Source of the DNA: Desulfomicrobium sp.
Lineage (GTDB): Bacteria; Desulfobacterota; Desulfovibrionia; Desulfovibrionales; Desulfomicrobiaceae
Length of the DNA stretch: 11,464 nucleotides
Assembly: GCA_003542385.1 (NCBI GenBank)
Contig: DPKT01000006.1
Location: 1 to 11,464 of the forward strand
Direction: 5' to 3'
The notes beneath the pieces are model-generated. The model was not told the origin of the DNA and searched no databases. It saw nothing but the letters and a program-made list of their open reading frames with translations. Shown piece after piece: positions 5,631 to 10,980 of the stretch. Each line of letters begins with the position of its first letter. Within the stretch, counting starts at the first letter, position 1. Position numbers and translations under genes: made by a program.

Positions 5631-6381
5631 GCGCATCCTCATCCTCGTGTGCGTCGCCCTGGCCGTGTTCATGCTGCAGGGCTGCGCCGGAAAGAAAACC
5701 GCCCCCTCCATGGCCGCCGACGCTGCGGCGCCGGTCGCCCAAAACGGCGACGAATACGAGGACAACGGGAACGGCGAGCCCTACCCCGACTCCATCGAGG
5801 GCTTCAACCGGGGCGTGTTCTCCTTCAACGACGGGTTCATCACCTATGTCTTCTCGCCCTTCGATACGTTCTACACCGGCTTCTTCCCCCAGGACATCCG
5901 CAACGGCTTCGGCAACTTCTACCGCAACCTGGCCTACCCCGTCAGGCTGGTGAACGCCCTGTTGCAGTTCAAGTTCGACAAGATGGCCAAGGAGACGGCC
6001 TCATTCGCCCTGAACACGGTCTTCGGCGTTGGCGGCCTGTTCAACGTGACCCGAAACATGGAGGCCCTGCAGTCCTCCCCCGAGGACTTCTCCCAGACCC
6101 TGGCTTTCTACGGGCTCGGCGAAGGCACGTACGTCGTCCTGCCCCTCATGGGACCGTCCTCGGTGCGCGACATCTTCGGCACCGTGGCGGACTCGTTCCT
6201 GAACCCCCTGTCCCTGGTCACGCCCGACAGCGCCAGATACGCCCTCATCGGGCATGACAAGACCAATGCGGCGTCGGCGGCCTTGCCTACCTACAAGGAA
6301 ATCAAGAAAGAGTCCTTCGACCACTACACGAGCATGAAGGACGTCTTCTTCCAATACAGGCGGGGCCTCGAAAAGGAATAG
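5623..6381 (+). CDS. mlaA: MlaA/VacJ-family outer-membrane lipoprotein
   Basis: A 252-residue lipoprotein that removes misplaced phospholipid from the outer leaflet of the outer membrane and hands it to MlaC. The signal peptide ends in lipobox LQGC with Cys21 as the lipidated residue. After an acidic linker comes the family hallmark DSIEGFNRGVFSFND (about 57-71), then IRNGFGNFYRNLAYPVRLVNALLQ, FALNTVFGVGGLFN and LGEGTYVVLPLMGPSSVRD, all typical MlaA segments. The length matches the family. The start overlaps mlaC by 8 nt, with AAGG about 9 nt upstream. In E. coli mlaA is unlinked to the other mla genes; here it closes the operon, as in several other proteobacterial lineages. Confidence 0.95.
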   Translation: MSKRILILVCVALAVFMLQGCAGKKTAPSMAADAAAPVAQNGDEYEDNGNGEPYPDSIEGFNRGVFSFNDGFITYVFSPFDTFYTGFFPQDIRNGFGNFYRNLAYPVRLVNALLQFKFDKMAKETASFALNTVFGVGGLFNVTRNMEALQSSPEDFSQTLAFYGLGEGTYVVLPLMGPSSVRDIFGTVADSFLNPLSLVTPDSARYALIGHDKTNAASAALPTYKEIKKESFDHYTSMKDVFFQYRRGLEKE

Positions 6382-6411
6382 CGACGGGAACGTGACGCCA
6401 CGCGGCCACGC

Positions 6412-6438
6412 TTGACTTTTTCCCAAACGGACTATCTT
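6412..6438 (+). promoter_or_regulatory. candidate promoter of the amphi-Trp gene
   Basis: TTGACT (6412-6417) lies 15 nt upstream of TATCTT (6433-6438). The -35 is nearly consensus, but the spacer is short by about 2 nt, which lowers confidence. No convincing terminator lies between mlaA and this point, so the small gene may also be reached by read-through from the mla operon. Confidence 0.4.
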
Positions 6439-6486
6439 TTGTTGGCTGACCTCGAACTGGATCACCCCAACGATACGGAGGAAGAC

Positions 6487-6729
6487 ATGTCCGACAAGAA
6501 GAAGCTCGTGGAAATCGAAGAAACCCGCCTGGCATACATGGCCGGAGTGCTGCTCAAGGAAATCGCCGAGGGACTCTCCCGCCGCGAGATCGAATTCGCC
6601 ACCGAGGACGGCACCGTGAAGGTCGCCGTGCCCAAGGACGTGGAGATCGAATACAGCGTGGAACGGAAGGAAAAGGACGGCGAAGCCAAGACCAAGCTGG
6701 AGATCGAGATCAGCTGGAAATCCTGCTGA
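6487..6729 (+). CDS. amphi-Trp domain-containing small protein
   Basis: An 80-residue, highly charged, soluble protein. It matches the amphi-Trp domain pattern: a Lys/Glu-rich opening VEIEETR, a helix AYMAGVLLKEIAEGL (about 16-30), alternating strands IEFATEDGTVKVAVPKDVEIEYSVE, and a terminal amphipathic strand with the near-invariant Trp77 in LEIEISWKS. The biological role of this domain is not established as far as I know. The ATG at 6487 is chosen because GGAGGAAG (6477-6484) precedes it; an in-frame ATG at 6412 overlaps the promoter -35 box and adds 25 residues unlike the family. No membrane segment or signal peptide. It stands apart from mlaA by 105 nt and ends before a strong hairpin. 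Confidence 0.85.
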   Translation: MSDKKKLVEIEETRLAYMAGVLLKEIAEGLSRREIEFATEDGTVKVAVPKDVEIEYSVERKEKDGEAKTKLEIEISWKSC

Positions 6730-6775
6730 GGCAGCCGGCCCGATACCTGAAGCCCAGCTGAAGGCTCACTGCACG

Positions 6776-6807
6776 AAACCCTCGTCGCTCTATGCGGCGG
6801 GGGTTTT
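6776..6807 (+). terminator. intrinsic terminator after the amphi-Trp gene
   Basis: AAACCCTCGTCGC (6776-6788) pairs without a gap with GCGGCGGGGGTTT (6794-6806), 13 bp with two G-T wobbles, around loop TCTAT. The T run is partly in the stem (TTTT at 6804-6807). The A run on the left arm means it could also act on minus-strand transcripts. It lies 46 nt after the gene stop, in a convergent intergenic region. Confidence 0.68.
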
Positions 6808-6912
6808 CGATTACTGTATCTTTACCGCGGCTTCACTGTTGCGGCACGGCTCAGAACCCGATGGCCGGAGCACCCACCAAACGTCGTTGAAACCTTACTG
6901 GCACGCTTGAAA

Positions 6913-6948
6913 CGCACCGGGGCCGGAATGTCTTCCGGCCCCGGTGCG
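6913..6948 (-). terminator. strong stem-loop terminator downstream of dctM
   Basis: CGCACCGGGGCCGGAA (6913-6928) and TTCCGGCCCCGGTGCG (6933-6948) form a perfect 16-bp stem with a 4-nt loop. On the minus strand the stem is followed by TTTCAAG, a short T run. It begins 50 nt past the dctM stop, so it most likely ends the TRAP transcript. Between the two hairpins (6808-6912) no gene or other element is visible. Confidence 0.65.
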
Positions 6949-6998
6949 GGCGAGTTCGAAGGGACAGGAGCGGGGATGCGCCCGCCGGTCGTTTGTGG

Positions 6999-8309
6999 CT
7001 ACATGAGCGACGGCAGGAAGGTCACGATCTGGGGGAAGAGAAAGAGCATGACGATGCCGACCATGGTGGCCAGCAGGAATGGATAGATGCCGCGGAAGAT
7101 GGACTCCAGGCTGATGTTCTGCTTCATGCCCGTGGTCACGCCGTAGACCACGTAGACGTTGATGCCCACGGGCGGCGTGATGACGCCCATTTCCGTTATG
7201 AGCACGATGATGACCCCGAACCAGATGGGGTCGTAACCCAGGTCCATGACCACGGGGTAGAAGACGGGCACGGTCAGCATGACCATGGCCAGGGAGTCCA
7301 TGAAACAGCCGCCGAGGAAGTAGATGAGGACGATGAGCCCCATGACGGCCAGGGCCGGGACTTCCAGGCCGCCGATGAAGCTTGCCGTGGTGAAGGGGAT
7401 GCGGGTCACGGCCAGGAACTTGCCGAAGACCACGGCCCCGGCCACGAGGAAGAGGATCATGGCCGAGGTCCGCAGGGTCTCTTCCAGGGATTTCATGACG
7501 AGTTTCAGATTCAGCTGGCGCCGGACCAGACCGAGGACGAGCACGCTGAAGGCGCCGACGGAGGCGGCCTCGGTGGGCGTGAACCAGCCCTTGAACAGAC
7601 CCGTCAGGACCACGGCAAAGACGATGAGGGTATCCGTCAGGCCCGAAAGGGACCTGATGCGCTCGGGCCAGGAGAAGTGTTCGGCCGGCGGCCCGTAGTC
7701 GGGATGGCGGCGGCAGGTAATGGCGATGGCCGCCAGGAAGAGGCCCGTCAGCATGAAGGCCGGCAGGATGCCCGAGACGAAGAGCTTGCCGATGGACTGC
7801 TCCGTGAGCACGCCGTAGATGATGAGCACCACGCTCGGCGGCATGACCATGCCGAGCCCCCCGCCGGCGGCCACGGCCCCGGCGCTCAGGCGGTCGCGGT
7901 AGCCAAAGCGCTTCATTTCGGGGATGGCCACAGTGGCCATGGTCGCGGCCGTGGCCGGGCTCGACCCGCAGACCGCGCCGAAGGCCGTGCAGGCCGAAAC
8001 CGTGGCCATGGCCAGGCCGCCGCGGATGTGACCGAAGAAGTGGTAGGCCGTGGAGTAGAGGCGGCGGCTGATGCCGGCGTTGAAGGCCAGCTGGCCCATG
8101 AGGATGAAGAGCGGGATGGTCGTCAGGTCATAGGAGACAAAGACCTCGTACATGCTGCGGCTGACCATGTTCAGGCCGCCCTGGACCGAGGTCAGGACCG
8201 AGAAGCCGACGAACCCGACCACGGCCATGACGAAGGCCACGGGCATGCGCGTGCAGAAGAGGACGAGCATGACCGCGATGCCGATGAAGCCGATGAAGGC
8301 CGGACTCAT
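6999..8309 (-). CDS. dctM: TRAP transporter large permease subunit (DctM family)
   Basis: A 436-residue polytopic membrane protein, the ion-coupled translocation subunit of a TRAP transporter. It is hydrophobic throughout with about 11-12 membrane spans and family landmarks such as TTIPLFILMGQLAFNAGISRRLY, CGSSPATAATMATVAIPEM (near residues 113-131), AAGGGLGMVMPPSVVLIIYG, FTPTEAASVGAF, and EMGVITPPVGINVYVVYG near the C-terminus. The length is typical (about 425-440). ATG 8309 is chosen: it overlaps the dctQ stop as ATGA, with GGAGG (8315-8319 on the plus strand) 5 nt upstream. An upstream GTG at 8321 lies within that ribosome site and is unlikely. The substrate cannot be read from this subunit. 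Confidence 0.95.
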   Translation of the reverse strand: MSPAFIGFIGIAVMLVLFCTRMPVAFVMAVVGFVGFSVLTSVQGGLNMVSRSMYEVFVSYDLTTIPLFILMGQLAFNAGISRRLYSTAYHFFGHIRGGLAMATVSACTAFGAVCGSSPATAATMATVAIPEMKRFGYRDRLSAGAVAAGGGLGMVMPPSVVLIIYGVLTEQSIGKLFVSGILPAFMLTGLFLAAIAITCRRHPDYGPPAEHFSWPERIRSLSGLTDTLIVFAVVLTGLFKGWFTPTEAASVGAFSVLVLGLVRRQLNLKLVMKSLEETLRTSAMILFLVAGAVVFGKFLAVTRIPFTTASFIGGLEVPALAVMGLIVLIYFLGGCFMDSLAMVMLTVPVFYPVVMDLGYDPIWFGVIIVLITEMGVITPPVGINVYVVYGVTTGMKQNISLESIFRGIYPFLLATMVGIVMLFLFPQIVTFLPSLM

Positions 8310-8791
8310 GACTGCCTCCACTGGCCAAGGAAGCGGATGAAATCGACGATCATGGCCAGGGTGGTCACGGCGAAGCAGGCGGCGAGAACGTAGATCAGCA
8401 CGTGCTCAGGGAGTCCCAGATTCATCGACACCTCGCCCGAGAGCTGCTTGTCCCGGGCATAGAGGCCTATCATGGCCGTAACCATGGCGAAGAAGAGGAT
8501 CGAGAGGATCTCCCGGAAAAGCTTGAGTCGACGGCGCACCCGCATCGACAGGAGCTGCACGAAAACTTCCACGCCGATGTGCGAGCGGTGCGAGTGTGCG
8601 TACGGCAGGGTCAGCCCCAGGGCCAGGACGGCCAGGAAGCTGACCAACTCCTCGGACCCGAAAATCGGACTTTGCTTTAGCCGCCCGCTGATATCGGCCA
8701 CCGTGATCAGGACCATGGCCATCAGGCTCAGGCACGCGGCCACGCGCATGACGCCTTCGACCTTGGCCAGTATTTTCTCGATTCCTTCCAC
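8306..8791 (-). CDS. dctQ: TRAP transporter small permease subunit (DctQ family)
   Basis: A 161-residue membrane protein with four hydrophobic segments (about 14-36, 48-66, 91-112, 128-150), as expected for DctQ, which scaffolds DctM and the binding protein DctP. The conserved family stretch appears as SEELVSFLAVLALGLTLPYAHSHRSHIGVEVF (about 46-77). It uses a GTG start at 8791; AAAGGAG lies 7 nt upstream (minus strand), which supports it. Only 98 nt separate it from dctP, and that gap is filled largely by a stem-loop. The stop overlaps the dctM start. Confidence 0.93.
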   Translation of the reverse strand: MEGIEKILAKVEGVMRVAACLSLMAMVLITVADISGRLKQSPIFGSEELVSFLAVLALGLTLPYAHSHRSHIGVEVFVQLLSMRVRRRLKLFREILSILFFAMVTAMIGLYARDKQLSGEVSMNLGLPEHVLIYVLAACFAVTTLAMIVDFIRFLGQWRQS

Positions 8792-8809
8792 AAATACGCT
8801 CCTTTACGC

Positions 8810-8869
8810 AAAAATGCAGGCGACGATGGCCTGGGTTGCGGCCGCCACAACACAGACCATCGCCGCCTG
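8810..8869 (-). terminator. stem-loop with T run between dctP and dctQ (attenuator or mRNA-stabilising hairpin)
   Basis: Read on the minus strand, CAGGCGGCGATGG pairs with CCATCGTCGCCTG (plus 8857-8869 and 8817-8829; 13 bp, one G-T). Inside it GTTGTGG pairs with CCGCAAC (plus 8845-8851 and 8835-8841) around a 3-nt loop, with two symmetric 5-nt bulges between stems. CATTTTTGC follows, then the dctQ ribosome site. The form fits partial termination or protection of the dctP message, so that the periplasmic binding protein is made in excess over the membrane subunits. Confidence 0.65.
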
Positions 8870-8889
8870 TCAATCGATAATCGACCCGC

Positions 8890-9900
8890 CTACTTCAGGT
8901 TGGCCCGCATGAACTCGACCACGGCCTTGCCGTCGGCGCCGGCCTTGGCGCACTCTGCCTCGTACTCGGTGAAGATGGGTTCCATGGCCTTGGTCCAGCG
9001 TTCGGCCTCGGCCGGGTCCAGGGTGACCACGGCGTTGCCCTGCTGGGCCAGGAAGAAGTCCAGCCCTTCCTTGTCGCTGTCATCCCAGGCCTGGCCGTGC
9101 TTGCCGACCCACTCGACGCTGACGTCGGTCATGGCCTTCTGCACCTCGGGGGACAGGCCGGCCCAGACGTCCTTGTTGATGACCACGAAGAAGGTCGTGG
9201 TGTAGGCCACGGCCGTGGTGTCCGTCAGGTAGTCGACGACCTCGGCCATCTTCCAGCCCTTGTTGGTCTCCACGGGGTAGATGCCGCCATTGACGACACC
9301 CTTCTGGATGGACTGGTAGGAGTCGGGCATGGACATGGCCACGGGGTTGCCGCCCAGGGCGGTGATGACGGCCGCGCTGTTGCCCGTGGCGCGGATCTTC
9401 ATGCCCTTGAGGTCGTCCATGCTCTTGACCGGCTTGCCGGCGGTGTGCAGCTTGCCCGGGCCGTGGGCGTGGAAGTACAGCACGTGGACGTCGTCGAACT
9501 CCTTGGGCTTGAACTTCTCAAAGACGGCGTTGGCCAGCTTGGTGGCCTGGATGCCGGACGTGTAGCCCATGGGCAGGTCAACGCCGGACAAGACCGGAAA
9601 GCGCCCCTTGGTGTAGCCCAGGGCTGAGAGGCCGATGTCGGAGATGCGCTGGACCACGCCGTCGTAGCAATCCTTGGGCTTGGTCAGGGTGCCGGCCGGG
9701 TAGTATTCGACGACGACCTGCCCGTTCGTGCGGGCCTCGACCTCGCGGCACCACTGTTCGGCCAGCTGCGACTGGATGTGGGTCGGCGGGAAGAAGTTGC
9801 TGTAGGAGAGTTTGACCGGCCCGGCGGACATGGCCGAACCCGAGAAGCCCAGGACAAGCACGGCGGCGACCAGCGCCGCGACCCGAAAAGACAGCCTCAT
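8890..9900 (-). CDS. dctP: TRAP transporter substrate-binding protein (DctP family)
   Basis: A 336-residue periplasmic solute-binding protein. The signal peptide spans about 1-26 (MRLSFR, an Ala/Val/Leu core, then GSAMSA). The mature protein has the DctP pattern: LSYSNFFPPTH near the N-terminus, YYPAGTLTKPKDCYDGVVQRISDIG (about 66-90), then LKGMKIRATGN (164-174), whose Arg170 is at the place of the family arginine that holds the substrate carboxylate. A later MPDSYQSIQKGVVNGG segment is also typical. The solute is thus probably an organic acid, but which one is not visible. ATG 9900 is chosen for its signal peptide and GGAGG 9 nt upstream; an upstream in-frame start at 9957 would bury the signal peptide and overlap tetR. 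The gap to tetR is 53 nt with no terminator seen. Confidence 0.94.
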   Translation of the reverse strand: MRLSFRVAALVAAVLVLGFSGSAMSAGPVKLSYSNFFPPTHIQSQLAEQWCREVEARTNGQVVVEYYPAGTLTKPKDCYDGVVQRISDIGLSALGYTKGRFPVLSGVDLPMGYTSGIQATKLANAVFEKFKPKEFDDVHVLYFHAHGPGKLHTAGKPVKSMDDLKGMKIRATGNSAAVITALGGNPVAMSMPDSYQSIQKGVVNGGIYPVETNKGWKMAEVVDYLTDTTAVAYTTTFFVVINKDVWAGLSPEVQKAMTDVSVEWVGKHGQAWDDSDKEGLDFFLAQQGNAVVTLDPAEAERWTKAMEPIFTEYEAECAKAGADGKAVVEFMRANLK

Positions 9901-9953
9901 CTCGAAAATCCTCCGTGTGACAGGTGCGGCCGCGCCCCATGCGCCGGCCCGTT

Positions 9954-10550
9954 TCATTCCTGGGTGTCCAGGGCGTTGGCCAGGGCCAGCCGCATGGCGG
10001 CCCGGCGGAAATCCTTGCGGTCGATAGTGCCCGTGCCCAGCAGCGAATGGATCAGAAAGCCCTCGAACAGGGCCGTGTTCAGGGCGCCGATCTTGCTGGC
10101 CGGGTAGCCGCTCTTCACGTACGGGGCGACGATATCCTCGAAGATGTCGTTGGACAGCCGGTAGAGGGACTGGTTGAGCTGGGTGCGGAGCTCCGCGTTG
10201 CGGGAGGCGTGGATGGTGAACTCCAGGAAGACCGAGGACCAGTTGCGGTCGTCGATCATGGTTTCCAGGAAATCGAGGATGCGCTCCATGACCTCTTCGA
10301 GGCTGCCGGCATGCTTCAGGGCCGCGTCGCGCATGGCCCGGTAGGACTGCATCTTGATGGCGATGATCTCCAGCATGATCTCGTCCTTGCTCTGCCAGTG
10401 CCGGTAGAAATTCCCCTTGGCATAGCCCGCTTCGGCCGTGATCTCGGCCACGGTCGTGGCCACGAACCCCTTGGCCGCGAAAAGCCTTTCGGCGGATTCG
10501 AGCAGCTCCCGCTGCGTCTGGAGCGATTTTTCCTGCTGTTTCCTGGCCAC
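9954..10550 (-). CDS. TetR/AcrR-family transcriptional regulator
   Basis: A 198-residue repressor-type protein. The N-terminal DNA-binding domain is clear: a helix LQTQRELLESAERLFAAKGF (about 10-29) followed by the helix-turn-helix TTVAEITAEAGYAKGNFYRHWQSKDEI (32-58). The rest is a helical ligand-binding and dimerisation domain of unknown ligand. GTG 10550 is preferred: AAAGGGG lies 5 nt upstream, whereas a TTG at 10571 falls inside the promoter -10 region. The gene lies just upstream of dctPQM on the same strand and may be co-transcribed with it, so the transported solute or a derivative is the likely inducer (inference). Confidence 0.92.
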   Translation of the reverse strand: MARKQQEKSLQTQRELLESAERLFAAKGFVATTVAEITAEAGYAKGNFYRHWQSKDEIMLEIIAIKMQSYRAMRDAALKHAGSLEEVMERILDFLETMIDDRNWSSVFLEFTIHASRNAELRTQLNQSLYRLSNDIFEDIVAPYVKSGYPASKIGALNTALFEGFLIHSLLGTGTIDRKDFRRAAMRLALANALDTQE

Positions 10551-10567
10551 GTCGTCCCCTTTATTGG

Positions 10568-10596
10568 ACAATGGTCACAAAGTGACCAAAAGTCAT
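10568..10596 (-). promoter_or_regulatory. candidate tetR-dctPQM promoter
   Basis: On the minus strand ATGACT (plus 10591-10596) and CATTGT (plus 10568-10573) are 17 nt apart. Matches are 4/6 and 3/6. The complete palindrome at 10572-10588 falls almost entirely in the spacer, a usual position for a TetR-type autorepressor to block RNA polymerase. Confidence 0.38.
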
Positions 10597-10605
10597 TTTG
10601 TGACC
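10572..10605. promoter_or_regulatory. two tandem operator palindromes upstream of tetR
   Basis: Site 1 is TGGTCACAAAGTGACCA (10572-10588), perfect arms around AAA. Site 2 is AGTCATTTTGTGACC (10591-10605), which equals the reverse complement of the site 1 core at 13 of 15 positions. Centres are 18 bp apart, so two dimers could sit on nearly opposite faces of the helix. Size, symmetry and position fit TetR-family operators. Binding by the adjacent regulator is inferred. Confidence 0.7.
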
Positions 10606-10689
10606 ACTTATTCGCTCACAGGCCGGAATGTCAAGCGGCTTGAGGGCTTTCGAAACCTTCGTCGCGAAACTCCAGGCACGCCCCTTTCC

Positions 10690-10718
10690 TTGACAGCCCC
10701 CGTGGCCCCGACTAGCCT
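10690..10718 (+). promoter_or_regulatory. promoter of the riboswitch-cbiK transcript
   Basis: A perfect TTGACA (10690-10695), a 17-nt spacer, and TAGCCT (10713-10718; 3/6). A start near 10725 would begin the RNA right at the first paired base of the riboswitch. The stretch 10606-10689 between the TetR operators and this promoter shows nothing else. Confidence 0.6.
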
Positions 10719-10726
10719 TTCCCCCA

Positions 10727-10880
10727 CTTCGGATACCTTCGGGTGTAAAAGGGAATCCCGTGCAAATCGGGAGCGGACCCGCCGCCGTGAGTTTCAGCAA
10801 GGCCATCCTCCGCGCTGTCCACTGGGAGCAATCCTGGGAAGGACGAGGACGGTGAAACGAGTCGGAAGACCTGTCCGAAG
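10727..10880 (+). ncRNA. cobalamin riboswitch
   Basis: This is a clear adenosylcobalamin-type aptamer. P1 closes by CTTCGGA (10727-10733) with TCCGAAG (10874-10880). The core reads AAAGGGAATCCCGTGCAAAT (10748-10767) then AGCGGACCCGCCGCCGTGA, the internal CCACTGGGAGC and CCTGGGAAGGACGAGGACGG elements follow, and the B12 box is GAGTCGGAAGACCTGTCC (10859-10876). All are near consensus and in the usual order and spacing. It would repress the downstream cbiK when cobalamin is plentiful. Confidence 0.93.
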
Positions 10881-10899
10881 ACCAACCACAGTCTGTGCC

Positions 10900-10948
10900 G
10901 TCCGCAACGGGGGTTTTGCGGACCGCGCCCCGGACCCGCGTCCGTTTT
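10900..10948 (+). terminator. expression platform of the cobalamin riboswitch (alternative hairpins)
   Basis: Hairpin A pairs GTCCGCAA (10900-10907) with TTGCGGAC (10916-10923). Hairpin B pairs CGGAC (10931-10935) with GTCCG (10940-10944) and is followed by TTTTC, a short intrinsic terminator. CGGAC at 10919-10923 could instead pair with GTCCG at 10940-10944, which excludes both A and B. Such overlap suits a terminator/antiterminator switch. The exact ligand-bound state is not determined. The cbiK ribosome site GGAGG (10972-10976) is further on and is not visibly sequestered by these stems. Confidence 0.5.
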
Positions 10949-10980
10949 CATCCATTTCCCCCGCCAAACCTGGAGGTTGC

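Noticed and set aside
8310..8321. GTG start four codons upstream of the chosen dctM ATG
   Set aside because: The GTG lies inside the GGAGG ribosome site that serves the ATG, and the ATG makes the common ATGA coupling with dctQ.
6993..8393. Long open frame (466 codons) on the plus strand across the TRAP permease genes
   Set aside because: It is antisense to dctM and the end of dctQ and encodes an implausible His/Asp/Glu/Gly-rich protein. It arises from the GC-ending codons of the real genes.
10551..10571. TTG start for the TetR regulator
   Set aside because: It falls in the -10 region of the candidate promoter, while GTG at 10550 has AAAGGGG at a 5-nt distance.
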